The position numbers were made by a program, and so were the translations under genes. From positions 1 through 32,716 of the forward strand of contig CAKRNI010000004.1 of the NCBI GenBank assembly GCA_934370915.1: a stretch of DNA of 32,716 nucleotides, given 5' to 3'. Shown here piece by piece: positions 1 to 8,525 of the stretch. The notes beneath the pieces are model-generated. The model was given only the letters and a program-made list of their open reading frames with translations. It did not search any database and was not told where the DNA came from. The stretch comes from an uncultured Lachnospiraceae bacterium (GTDB lineage Bacteria; Bacillota; Clostridia; Lachnospirales; Lachnospiraceae). How positions within the stretch are numbered: the stretch's first letter is position 1; every line of letters begins with the position of its first letter.

Positions 1-99
1 CACTTGTTGACAGGAAATCAGATTCCGCAGCAGACAGAAAATATCAGGGCCAAAAGCTTTTTGGCTCCAACATCATGTAAAACAGGAGGTAATGATCAG

Positions 100-900
100 A
101 TGGCAAAAATCGGTTTTATAGGTATGGGAAATATGGGAACCGCTATTATGCGGGGGCTTTTAAAGACATATAAGCCGGAGGAGCTGCTTTTCACGAGTGC
201 TCACGAGGCAAAGATGCAGAAAATTACAGAGGAGACAGGCGTTGCCCATGTCTCCACAGCGACAGAGTGCGCGTCTCAGGTAAAATATCTGGTCCTTGCG
301 GTAAAACCGCAGGTGCTCCCGACGGTATTTAAGGAATTAAATGGAAAGATCCGCGGCGATCAGGTTGTGATCTCCATCGCTGCCGGATACGCCATCGCGG
401 ATCTTCAGGCAGGTCTTGGTGACGGCGCAAGGATTGTCCGCTCGATGCCGAACACACCGGCTATGGTGGGCGAGGGAATGTCCGGAGTAAGCTACGATGA
501 AGCACTGTTTACCGATGAGGAGAAGGCTGTTATCGATGGATTCTTTACTTCCTTCGGTAAGATGGAGAAGGTTGATGAGAAACTGATGGACGTTGTGGGA
601 AGCGCCAGCGGCTGCTCTCCGGCTTATGTATACATGTTTATCGAAGCCCTTGCTGACGGATGCGTAAAGAACGGACTTCCGCGTCAGGCTGCCTACAAGA
701 TGGTTTCCCAGGCGGTTCTCGGAAGCGCAAAGATGGTCCTCGAGACCGGAAAACATCCGGGAGAATTAAAGGATATGGTATGCTCCCCGGGAGGAACCAC
801 CATCGAGGGACTTGCCGCGCTGGAAGAGAATGGATTCCGCGGAGCGATCATCAAGGCCTGCGACGCGAACTTTGAGAAGAATAAAAAATTAAAGGGCTGA
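100..900 (+). CDS. proC: Pyrroline-5-carboxylate reductase
   Basis: This enzyme catalyses the last step of proline synthesis, the NAD(P)H-dependent reduction of pyrroline-5-carboxylate, in the cytoplasm. The 266-residue protein opens with the Rossmann dinucleotide-binding motif GFIGMGNMG (residues 5-13). The family's C-terminal helical signature follows, with GSASGCSPAYVY, EALADG and a conserved SPGGTT segment near the end. Length matches the family. The frame is open upstream to a TTG at position 4, but AGGAGGT at about 84-90 lies just before the ATG at 100 and the Rossmann fold begins immediately after it, so 100 is the start. A Nudix hydrolase gene follows after 40 bases on the same strand. 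No promoter could be assigned in the first 99 bases. Confidence 0.96.
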   Translation: MAKIGFIGMGNMGTAIMRGLLKTYKPEELLFTSAHEAKMQKITEETGVAHVSTATECASQVKYLVLAVKPQVLPTVFKELNGKIRGDQVVISIAAGYAIADLQAGLGDGARIVRSMPNTPAMVGEGMSGVSYDEALFTDEEKAVIDGFFTSFGKMEKVDEKLMDVVGSASGCSPAYVYMFIEALADGCVKNGLPRQAAYKMVSQAVLGSAKMVLETGKHPGELKDMVCSPGGTTIEGLAALEENGFRGAIIKACDANFEKNKKLKG

Positions 901-940
901 TATCGTTTTAAATGAAACGGGAAAGGAAACAACTTTTATC

Positions 941-1477
941 ATGGAAAAGACAATTCGTATCAAGCGTGATCTTGCCTACACCGGAACGATCCTGAAGATC
1001 TACCGTGACACTGTTATCGCAAATGGAATCGAGGAAGTATACGATTATATTCACCATGATGGTGCCGCAGCGGTCCTCCCGGTTACAAAGGCCGGAAAGA
1101 TCCTGATGGTGCGCCAGTACCGGAACGCTTTAGACAGGTTCACCCTTGAGATCCCGGCGGGAAAGCTTGACGCCCCGGATGAGCCGATGCTTGAGTGCGC
1201 AGCCCGGGAGCTTGAGGAGGAGACGGGATTCCGCAGTGAAAATCTGGAATTCCTGATGACCGTGAACACCACGGTGGCATTCTGTGATGAAAAGATCGGT
1301 GTCTATATCGCGAAGGACCTGATCCCCTCAAAGCAGCATCTTGACGCGGACGAGAGCATCGATGTGGAGGAGTGGGAGGTAAAGGACCTTCTGGAGATGA
1401 TATACTCCGGTAAGATGACGGACGCGAAGACGATGGCGGCGATCCTCGCATATGCCCAGAGAGAGGGGATCCGATAG
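941..1477 (+). CDS. Nudix hydrolase, ADP-ribose pyrophosphatase-like
   Basis: The protein is a likely cytoplasmic hydrolase of ADP-ribose or related nucleoside diphosphate derivatives. Its 178 residues carry a Nudix box at 74-97, ending in the diagnostic REL-EEE-TGF stretch (R89, E90, E93, E94, G96). The sequence before it (RFTLEIPAGK) is typical of the ADP-ribose pyrophosphatase branch. Spacing between the first glycine (G74) and the first glutamate (E81) is one residue longer than the textbook GX5E pattern, which is often tolerated in this branch. The ribosome binding site (GAAAGGAAAC) is moderate. The gene sits between proC and a SpoIIM-like gene, a frequent neighbourhood in Clostridia. 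Substrate specificity is inferred from motif context only. Confidence 0.9.
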   Translation: MEKTIRIKRDLAYTGTILKIYRDTVIANGIEEVYDYIHHDGAAAVLPVTKAGKILMVRQYRNALDRFTLEIPAGKLDAPDEPMLECAARELEEETGFRSENLEFLMTVNTTVAFCDEKIGVYIAKDLIPSKQHLDADESIDVEEWEVKDLLEMIYSGKMTDAKTMAAILAYAQREGIR

Positions 1478-1590
1478 AAATACTGATCCCATCAGGGATA
1501 AGATAAGCTTCGCCGGGGAAAGATCCCGCAATTAGAAAGTAAAATGTGGATAAACCATAGCCGGGCCTGCATAGACTGAAGAAAAGGAAC

Positions 1591-2166
1591 ATGGACGGTA
1601 TCGCTATGAACGGAATCCACAGACATCGGGGATTTTTGGACAGTCAGATGTTCTGGCTGTCCTTTTTTTTATTTGCAGGGGCCATGAGCGGGACGGTTTT
1701 CTGCAACAGGATGAGCATGGAGATGAAAAGTACGCTGGAAAGCTGGTTTTCCGGAATCCTCACCCCGGCGGAAATGATGTCGGCGGACCGGTACAGCCTG
1801 TTTGTGGGCGTGGTAAAAAAGCGGTATGTGTGGATATTGTTTGGTATTCTGATCTGTCAGACGGTTTTTTCGAGGATTTTGTTTTACACGGGGGCAGTTT
1901 ATCTTGCGTTTACCTCCGCGGTCACTGTCTGCGCCCTGACGATGTATGCGGGAGGTTACGGGATCCTGCGCTTCTTCGGACTGATCTTTCCACAGGGGAT
2001 CTTTTACGCTCTTGCAGGTTATCTGCTGTGGACCGTGGTTTCGGAACCGGTGGACGGGAAAGAAAAGCTCCGGTCATGGGCGATGATCATTTTTATGGTC
2101 ATAGGGATCTTATCGGAGATATTCATTAATCCCCGGATTTCCGCCCTCGTATTTTGCTTTTTCTAA
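1591..2166 (+). CDS. spoIIM: SpoIIM-like integral membrane protein
   Basis: A 191-residue protein with about five hydrophobic segments: roughly residues 17-36, 76-92, 95-115, 118-140 and 164-181. A short polar stretch containing the sequence SGILTPAEM lies between the first and second. Size, topology and position directly before xerD fit stage II sporulation protein M, part of the SpoIIDMP machine that remodels peptidoglycan during engulfment in the mother cell. The primary sequence is too divergent for me to recognise firmly by eye, so the name rests partly on synteny. The ATG at 1591 follows AAAAGGAAC; an alternative ATG exists at 1606. If correct, this gene points to a spore-forming host. 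Confidence 0.65.
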   Translation: MDGIAMNGIHRHRGFLDSQMFWLSFFLFAGAMSGTVFCNRMSMEMKSTLESWFSGILTPAEMMSADRYSLFVGVVKKRYVWILFGILICQTVFSRILFYTGAVYLAFTSAVTVCALTMYAGGYGILRFFGLIFPQGIFYALAGYLLWTVVSEPVDGKEKLRSWAMIIFMVIGILSEIFINPRISALVFCFF

Positions 2167-2317
2167 CAGGATCATACTGGTGGAAAAGTGGTATTTTCTC
2201 ATAAAATTTATTCGTACATATTGACAAGATATTGCCGTTGTGGATATACGCAGCTCCATATTTAGCGATTGGATATGGAAAACAACCGGAAATGGGATCC
2301 AAGTGGGAAAAATATGT

Positions 2318-2346
2318 TTGATTTTGCCCTAAAATGGGACTATAAT
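2318..2346 (+). promoter_or_regulatory. Sigma-A promoter upstream of xerD
   Basis: TTGATT at 2318-2323 and a perfect TATAAT at 2341-2346 are separated by exactly 17 bases. Transcription would start near 2353, about 80 bases before the xerD start. A second, weaker candidate lies upstream (TTGACA at 2221-2226, TATACG at 2245-2250, spacer 18). Nothing else was recognised in the 266-base gap between the SpoIIM-like gene and xerD. Confidence 0.75.
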
Positions 2347-2432
2347 GTAGAAAAATACTTGTTTTTCCGGGGAAAAACAGTGGATCGTGAAGAATGTGGA
2401 CAACAGTGTCTGGAAATGAACGGGGAAAAGAC

Positions 2433-3320
2433 ATGAGAGAGGAAATTCAGACCTTCATAGGCTATATGGAGGAGGAAAAACACGCGTCAAAAAACACAAC
2501 TCTTTCTTACCGGAGAGATCTGTTGAAGATGGCAGATTATCTGGAGAAAAACGGAATCACGGACTGCGGGAAGGTGACAAAGACCGCGCTGAATTCCTAT
2601 ATCCTTTTTCTGGAAAAAGAAGGAAAGGCGGCGTCAACGATCTCAAGATTTCTGGCATCCGCAAAATCCTTTTTCGGCTGGATGTTCAGGGAAGGAAAGA
2701 TCCGGAGAGATCCGACGGATTCGATCCATGCGCCGAAGATCGAAAAGAAAGTGCCGGTGATCCTGACGGTGGATGAGGTGACAAAGCTTTTGGAGCAGCC
2801 GTCCGGTGCGAATCCGAAGGAGATCCGCGACAAGGCGATGCTGGAGCTTCTTTACGCGACAGGGATCCGTGTGACGGAGCTTGTCGGTCTGAAGCTCTCC
2901 GATGTGAATATGTCCATCGGCTTTATCACCTGCAGGGATGAACACAAGGAGCGGATGATTCCCTTTGGCCATGCAGCCAGGGAAGCCCTCGCAAAATATC
3001 TCGAGGCTGCGCGGGAGACATTTTTAAAGGGAACACACTCGGAGCTGCTGTTTACAAATTACAGCGGCAGGGAAATGAGCCGTCAGGGCTTTTGGAAGAT
3101 CATTAAATATTACGGTGACCGTGCAGGAATCGAGGAAGATATCACACCTCACACCCTGCGCCATTCCTTTGCGGCACATCTTTTGAGCAACGGCGCAGAT
3201 ATGCGTGCGGTCCAGACGATGATGGGCCACTCTGATCTTGCATCTACCCAGATGTACACGGCGTATGCGGTGGAAAACTCTGTCCGGGAGGCCTATCAGG
3301 GAGCTCATCCGAGAAAATAA
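2433..3320 (+). CDS. xerD: Tyrosine recombinase XerD
   Basis: A 295-residue site-specific tyrosine recombinase that would act with XerC at dif to resolve chromosome dimers. The N-terminal core-binding (SAM-like) domain spans about residues 1-95 and the catalytic domain about 110-290. The catalytic residues are visible: R146 (TGIRVTEL), K172, H240 and R243 (TPHTLRHS), H266 (MMGHSDLAS) and the nucleophile Y275 (TQMYTAY). Length is standard for Xer proteins, unlike phage or conjugative-element integrases. The frame extends upstream to 2394, but the ATG at 2433 gives the normal N-terminus (MREEIQTFIGYM) and follows CGGGGAAAAG. Chromosomal synteny argues for a housekeeping role rather than being the integrase of the downstream island. 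Confidence 0.93.
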   Translation: MREEIQTFIGYMEEEKHASKNTTLSYRRDLLKMADYLEKNGITDCGKVTKTALNSYILFLEKEGKAASTISRFLASAKSFFGWMFREGKIRRDPTDSIHAPKIEKKVPVILTVDEVTKLLEQPSGANPKEIRDKAMLELLYATGIRVTELVGLKLSDVNMSIGFITCRDEHKERMIPFGHAAREALAKYLEAARETFLKGTHSELLFTNYSGREMSRQGFWKIIKYYGDRAGIEEDITPHTLRHSFAAHLLSNGADMRAVQTMMGHSDLASTQMYTAYAVENSVREAYQGAHPRK

Positions 3321-3393
3321 TAAAACAGAGATCGATCCGGCTGACGTTCAGAGCTGCCGGGGCGCCCGCGAGACGCATACGGAAATTAGGATA

Positions 3394-3426
3394 TATGCCT
3401 AAATACAAAAGCATATATTTGGCATA
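3394..3426. other. AT-rich imperfect inverted repeat downstream of xerD
   Basis: TATGCC-T-AAATA (3394-3405) pairs with TATTTGGCATA (3416-3426), with a single bulged base and a 10-base loop. There is no clean T-tract after it, so it may be a weak xerD terminator or a protein-binding dyad. It is one of four dyads in the 550-base gap 3321-3871, which contains no convincing gene. Confidence 0.4.
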
Positions 3427-3536
3427 ATTTCACAAAAATCAGGCAATTAAAGACATATATGAAAAATTAGGGACTTGGAGGAAGAAAACGGAAGCATGTG
3501 CTTCCGTAAGTGGCAGACCGCATTGATGGGACAATG

Positions 3537-3592
3537 GCGGAATCGGAAAATCACCACAAAAACAGGTGATTTTCCGGTTCCGCTATTTTTTG
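3537..3592 (+). terminator. Strong intrinsic terminator
   Basis: A 19-base-pair stem (3537-3555 with 3565-3583, one G-U pair) closes a 9-base A-rich loop and is followed by TATTTTTTG. It most likely ends the proC-xerD transcription unit and insulates gltB. The A-rich flank is too short to make it convincingly bidirectional. Confidence 0.85.
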
Positions 3593-3648
3593 TGGTCTCA
3601 GGCTATAAAAACGTTGTGCGATCAGGAATTTTAGACGTGTCCATAGAA

Positions 3649-3667
3649 TGTCTCTATAATAGAGACA
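3649..3667 (+). promoter_or_regulatory. Dyad overlapping a TATAAT box upstream of gltB
   Basis: TGTCTCT-ATAAT-AGAGACA is a perfect 7-base-pair inverted repeat with a 5-base centre. The -10-like TATAAT (3655-3660) lies inside it. A poor -35 candidate (TTAGAC, 3631-3636) sits 18 bases upstream. A repressor bound to the dyad would cover the -10 box, so this is a plausible operator-promoter for glutamate synthase. The regulator is unknown. Confidence 0.5.
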
Positions 3668-3702
3668 AATGTCCGTGCAAAACATATAAAACGCCAAAAA
3701 GA

Positions 3703-3723
3703 ATTGTCAGATAATCTGACAAT
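3703..3723. promoter_or_regulatory. Perfect inverted repeat in the gltB leader
   Basis: ATTGTCAGA-TAA-TCTGACAAT is a perfect 9-base-pair dyad with a 3-base centre, flanked by A-runs on the left and TTTTG on the right. It could be an operator or a short attenuator hairpin about 150 bases before the gltB start. Confidence 0.5.
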
Positions 3724-3871
3724 TTTGTAGAAATGTGATATTTGCACAAAATCGAAAATATGGTAAGATATCTCCAACGCGCGAAAAGACAAATGTATCC
3801 GACAGAAAGACACAACCGAAAGGCACAACAGAGACATGACACAGAAAAGACACGAAGAAGGGAGAACTTAC

Positions 3872-6800
3872 ATGCAGGAAAATCAAAAAGTTACGCCGGG
3901 TCTTTATGATCCGTCGTTTGAGCACGACAACTGCGGAATCGGAGCGGTAGTTAATATTGATGGAAAACAGAGCCACAAGACCGTGGATGAAGCACTGCGG
4001 ATCGTGGAGACGTTAGAGCACCGCGCCGGAAAGGACGCGGAAGGAAAGACCGGAGACGGAGTCGGAATCATTGTACAGATTTCCCACCGCTTTTTCTCGA
4101 AGGCGGCTAAGGAGTGTGGGATCACCCTCGGGGATGCGGGGGAGTACGGAGTCGGAATGTTTTTCTTCTCCCAGAACACCTTAGAGCGCAATCAGGCGAA
4201 AAAGATGTTTGAGATCCTTGCCGGAAAAGAAGGTCTCACGGTGCTTGGCTGGAGAAAAGTTCCGGTGGATGAGGCACAGCTTGGATCAAAAGCGCTGGAG
4301 AGCATGCCGTATATCGAGCAGTGTTTTATTGCAAAGCCGAAAAATATCGAAAAAGGACTTCCCTTTGAACGCATGCTTTATATCACGCGCCGCCTGTTTG
4401 AACAGGGAAATGAGACTACATATGTAGTATCCCTGAGCAGCCGGACTGTGGTATATAAAGGCATGTTTCTCGTAAAAGAACTTCGAAGATTTTACTGTGA
4501 CCTTCAGGACAAAGATTATGAGTCAGCGATCGCGGTCGTTCATTCCAGATTCAGTACCAATACAAACCCGAGCTGGATGCGTGCCCATCCGTACCGTTTT
4601 ATCGTACATAATGGAGAGATCAATACGATCCGCGGAAATGCGGACCGCATGCTCGCCCGGGAGGAAACGCTGGAATCCAATGTATTCAGCACCGAGATCA
4701 CGAAGATTCTTCCGATCATCAATCAGGAAGGCTCTGATTCCGCGATGCTCGACAATGCGCTGGAATTCCTGACCATGAGCGGCATGGATCTTCCGTTGGC
4801 GGTCATGATCACGATCCCGGCACCGTGGGAGCATGACCGGTATATGCGGCAGGAGATCAAGGACTTTTACCGCTACTATGCGACGATGATGGAGCCGTGG
4901 GACGGCCCGGCCTCCATCCTGTTTACGGACGGAGAGATCCTCGGAGCAGTCCTCGACCGGAACGGTTTGAGACCATCCCGATACTATATCACAGACGACA
5001 ATCAGCTGATCCTCGCGTCCGAGGTCGGATCCATCAACATCGACCAGCGCCATGTGGTGAAGAAAGAGCGTCTCCACCCGGGCAAGATGCTTCTTGTGGA
5101 TACAAAGCAGAAGCGGATCATCGAGGATGACGAGCTGAAAATGAAATATGCGACGGAACATCCTTACGGCGAGTGGCTGGACAATAACATGATCGATTTT
5201 GACAGCCTGAAGGTTCCGAACAAGGCGATCCCGCCGATGGATAAGGAGCTTCGCGCAAAACTCTGGAAAACCTACGGCTACACTTACGAGCAGTACCGCA
5301 CCATGATCCTTCCGATGGCGAGAGACGGGGCGGAGGCAGCATCGGCCATGGGCGTCGATACCCCGCTGGCAGTCCTGTCAAAAGAGCACCAGCCGCTGTT
5401 TAACTATTTTAAACAGCAGTTTGCGCAGGTCACAAACCCGCCGATCGACTCGATCCGTGAGGAGATCGTCACATCGACCACTGTTTACATGGGACCGGAA
5501 GGAAACCTTCTGGATCCGGTGCCGGAAAACTGCCATATCTTTAAGGTGGAGAATCCGATCCTGACGAATACGGATCTTCTGAAGATCAAAAATCTGCATA
5601 TGGATGGATTCCGGACCGTGACGATCCCGATCACCTACTATAAAAATACATCTCTGGAAAAAGCGATCGAGAGATTATTCCTTGAGGTGGACCGCGCATA
5701 CAAAAACGGTGACAACATCATCATTCTGTCTGACCGTGACATCGATGAGAATCATGTCCCGATTCCGTCGCTCCTCGCAGTTGCGGCGCTGAACTCGCAC
5801 TTAGTACGGACAAAGAAGAGAACTCAGGTAGCAGTGATTCTGGAATCCGGCGAGCCGAGAGAGGTTCATCACTTTGCGACACTTTTAGGATACGGTGTCA
5901 CCGCTGTCTGCCCATACCTCGCGCTGGAGTCGATCCGCTATCTGATCGAGACGAAGATGCTGGATAAGGATTATTATGCGGCTGTGAAGGATTACAATCT
6001 GGCAGTCCTCCACGGAATTGTAAAGATCGCGTCCAAGATGGGAATCTCCACGATCCAGTCCTACCGCGGTTCCCAGATCTTTGAGGCCATCGGACTTTCC
6101 GACGAGGTGGTAAAGAAATATTTCCCGCATACCATGAGCCGGATCGGAGGAATCACGCTGGATGATCTTGCAAAAGATGTGGATGTACTTCATTCCGCTG
6201 CATTTGACCCGTTGGGACTTGATGTGGACCTCACGTTGGAGAGCGTCGGAAGCCACAAGGCCCGTGCCGGAAAGGAAAAACATCTCTACAACCCGGAGAC
6301 GATCCATCTTCTCCAGCAGGCGGCATGGACCGGAAATTATTCGATCTTTAAGCAGTATTCGGAGGCACTCCACAGGGAAGATATGACCGTCAATCTGAGA
6401 AGCATTATGGACTTCCGATTCCCGGAGAACGGCGGTATCCCGCTTGGCGATGTAGAACCGGCGGAGTCGATCGTGCAGAGATTTAAGACGGGTGCCATGT
6501 CCTTCGGCGCGATTTCTCAGGAGGCCTGCGAGACCATGGCCATCGCGATGAACCGTCTTCACGGAAAATCAAACAGCGGCGAGGGCGGAGAGCAGGAAGA
6601 GCGGTTCGGAACCGAGAGAAACTCCGCAATCAAACAGGTTGCGTCGGCAAGATTCGGAGTCACCTCCAGATACCTTGTCAGCGCCGAGGATATCCAGATC
6701 AAGATGGCGCAGGGAGCAAAGCCGGGTGAAGGCGGCCAGCTTCCGGGCAAAAAGATCTACCCGTGGGTGGCAAAGTGCAGAAATTCAACCACCGGTGTGG

Positions 6801-8407
6801 GCCTGATCTCTCCGCCTCCGCATCACGATATTTATTCCATTGAGGATCTGGCGCAGCTGATCTATGACCTGAAGAACTCCAACACGAAGGCAAGTATCTC
6901 CGTAAAGCTCTGTTCGGAGGCCGGTGTCGGAACGATCGCGTCCGGTGTCGCGAAGGCCGGTGCCCAGACGATCACGATCTGCGGATATGAGGGCGGTACC
7001 GGATCTGCACCGAGAAACTCCATCTATAATGCCGGAATGCCGTGGGAATTAGGCGTTTCCGAGACCCACCAGACGCTGATCATGAACGGACTCAGAGACC
7101 GGGTAGTCATTGAGACGGACGGAAAGCTGATGACAGGCCGTGATGTGGCAGTGGCATGTATGCTGGGAGCAGAGGAATTCGGATTCGGAACAGCGGCTCT
7201 CGTCACCATGGGCTGTGTCATGATGCGTGTCTGCAATCTCGACACTTGTCCGGTGGGAATCGCGACCCAGAATCCGGAACTCAGAAAACGCTTTAAGGGC
7301 AAACCGGAATATGTCATGAATTTCATGATATTCGTTGCGGAGGAACTCCGGGAGATCATGGCGAAGCTCGGAATCCGCACCGTGGATGAGCTGGTGGGAC
7401 GTTCCGATCTTCTTATGAAGAAGGAAAATCTCTCCAACGAGCGGGCAGCGAAGGTGGATCTCTCGAGAATCCTCGAGAATCCGTATATCGGAATGAAATT
7501 AAAGGGACGGAAAGAGAAAGATATCTATGATTTCCACCTTGAGGACACCATCGACGAAAAGCTGTTCTTAAAGAAATTGAAGGCATCCGTGGCGACAGGA
7601 CAGAAAAAGCGCCTGGAGGTCGATGTGACGAACATCAACCGCACACTCGGAACGATCCTTGGATCCGAGATCACGAGAAGCCATCCGGACGGACTTCCGG
7701 AAGACTCGATCTCCATCAAGTGCAATGGAAGCGGCGGACAGAGCTTCGGCGCGTTCATACCGGCCGGACTCACCCTCGAACTTGAGGGCGACAGCAACGA
7801 TTACTTCGGAAAGGGACTTTCCGGCGGTAAGCTGATCGTTTATCCGCCGTCCAATGTGAGCTTCGTTCCGGAAGAAAATATCGTGATCGGAAACGTAGCG
7901 CTTTATGGCGCGACCTCCGGCAAGGCCTTCATCAATGGAGTGGCGGGCGAGCGCTTCTGCGTGAGAAACTCCGGAGCAAAGGCAGTCGTGGAAGGCGTCG
8001 GAGACCATGGATGTGAGTACATGACAGGCGGACGTGTCGTGATCCTCGGATCGGTGGGACGAAACTTTGCGGCAGGAATGAGCGGCGGCATCGTCTATGT
8101 GCTGGATGAGAAAAATGAATTCTACAAGAATCTGAATAAAGGTATGGTCACATACGGAGAAGTGACCGGAAAATATGAGGTTCAGGAGTTAAAAGAACTG
8201 CTGACAGAACATGTGATGGCAACGAATTCCCCGAAAGGAAAGCGGATACTGGAACATTTTTCCGAGTATCTGCCGAAATTTAAACGGGTGATCCCAAACG
8301 ATTACCGGAAGATGATGAACCTGATCGTCCAGATGGAAGAAAAGGGACTCAGCAGCGAACAGGCCCAGATGGAAGCGTTCTATGCGGTATCCGCGGGCAG
8401 CAAATAA
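3872..8407 (+). CDS. gltB: Glutamate synthase large (alpha) subunit
   Basis: The 1511-residue large subunit of NAD(P)H-dependent glutamate synthase makes glutamate from glutamine and 2-oxoglutarate. The N-terminal class II glutamine amidotransferase domain spans about residues 21-430. Its predicted nucleophile is C21 (HDNCGIGA), exposed after loss of a 20-residue propeptide. A central domain, the FMN/Fe-S synthase domain (about 840-1210) and the C-terminal GXGXG beta-helix follow. The 3Fe-4S cysteines C1115, C1121 and C1126 keep the C-x5-C-x4-C spacing. The frame is open from 3836, but GAAGGGAGA lies 8 bases before the ATG at 3872, which also gives the standard N-terminus. gltD follows 118 bases downstream. 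No frameshift or missing domain was seen. Confidence 0.97.
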   Translation: MQENQKVTPGLYDPSFEHDNCGIGAVVNIDGKQSHKTVDEALRIVETLEHRAGKDAEGKTGDGVGIIVQISHRFFSKAAKECGITLGDAGEYGVGMFFFSQNTLERNQAKKMFEILAGKEGLTVLGWRKVPVDEAQLGSKALESMPYIEQCFIAKPKNIEKGLPFERMLYITRRLFEQGNETTYVVSLSSRTVVYKGMFLVKELRRFYCDLQDKDYESAIAVVHSRFSTNTNPSWMRAHPYRFIVHNGEINTIRGNADRMLAREETLESNVFSTEITKILPIINQEGSDSAMLDNALEFLTMSGMDLPLAVMITIPAPWEHDRYMRQEIKDFYRYYATMMEPWDGPASILFTDGEILGAVLDRNGLRPSRYYITDDNQLILASEVGSINIDQRHVVKKERLHPGKMLLVDTKQKRIIEDDELKMKYATEHPYGEWLDNNMIDFDSLKVPNKAIPPMDKELRAKLWKTYGYTYEQYRTMILPMARDGAEAASAMGVDTPLAVLSKEHQPLFNYFKQQFAQVTNPPIDSIREEIVTSTTVYMGPEGNLLDPVPENCHIFKVENPILTNTDLLKIKNLHMDGFRTVTIPITYYKNTSLEKAIERLFLEVDRAYKNGDNIIILSDRDIDENHVPIPSLLAVAALNSHLVRTKKRTQVAVILESGEPREVHHFATLLGYGVTAVCPYLALESIRYLIETKMLDKDYYAAVKDYNLAVLHGIVKIASKMGISTIQSYRGSQIFEAIGLSDEVVKKYFPHTMSRIGGITLDDLAKDVDVLHSAAFDPLGLDVDLTLESVGSHKARAGKEKHLYNPETIHLLQQAAWTGNYSIFKQYSEALHREDMTVNLRSIMDFRFPENGGIPLGDVEPAESIVQRFKTGAMSFGAISQEACETMAIAMNRLHGKSNSGEGGEQEERFGTERNSAIKQVASARFGVTSRYLVSAEDIQIKMAQGAKPGEGGQLPGKKIYPWVAKCRNSTTGVGLISPPPHHDIYSIEDLAQLIYDLKNSNTKASISVKLCSEAGVGTIASGVAKAGAQTITICGYEGGTGSAPRNSIYNAGMPWELGVSETHQTLIMNGLRDRVVIETDGKLMTGRDVAVACMLGAEEFGFGTAALVTMGCVMMRVCNLDTCPVGIATQNPELRKRFKGKPEYVMNFMIFVAEELREIMAKLGIRTVDELVGRSDLLMKKENLSNERAAKVDLSRILENPYIGMKLKGRKEKDIYDFHLEDTIDEKLFLKKLKASVATGQKKRLEVDVTNINRTLGTILGSEITRSHPDGLPEDSISIKCNGSGGQSFGAFIPAGLTLELEGDSNDYFGKGLSGGKLIVYPPSNVSFVPEENIVIGNVALYGATSGKAFINGVAGERFCVRNSGAKAVVEGVGDHGCEYMTGGRVVILGSVGRNFAAGMSGGIVYVLDEKNEFYKNLNKGMVTYGEVTGKYEVQELKELLTEHVMATNSPKGKRILEHFSEYLPKFKRVIPNDYRKMMNLIVQMEEKGLSSEQAQMEAFYAVSAGSK

Positions 8408-8431
8408 GCTATGACGAAACGACACAGATGA

Positions 8432-8475
8432 TTTTCCGACGTTTTGCATGTTCAAGGGTACGGAACGCCGGAAAA
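8432..8475 (+). other. Intercistronic hairpin between gltB and gltD
   Basis: TTTTCCGACGTT (8432-8443) pairs with AACGCCGGAAAA (8464-8475), giving a 12-base-pair stem with one mismatch and a 20-base loop. There is no T-tract, so it is unlikely to terminate. It could stabilise or mark a processing site in the gltBD mRNA and set the subunit ratio. Confidence 0.4.
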
Positions 8476-8525
8476 CACTGGTCCGGGAATGACCATCAGG
8501 AGATTGGGAATCAGGAGGAATTTAT

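Noticed and set aside
4..99. N-terminal extension of ProC from a TTG at 4
   Set aside because: The extra 32 residues are absent from the family and the extension runs over the ribosome binding site at about 84-90.
2433..3320. xerD as integrase of the AT-rich island
   Set aside because: It has standard Xer length and chromosomal synteny with the SpoIIM-like gene, and lies 8 kb away beyond gltBD with host-like composition.
3475..3714. 79-codon ORF in the xerD-gltB gap
   Set aside because: It runs through the strong terminator and both dyads, has no ribosome binding site and gives no recognisable protein.
5885..6562. 225-codon minus-strand ORF inside gltB
   Set aside because: Shadow of a long, fully conserved gene on the other strand.
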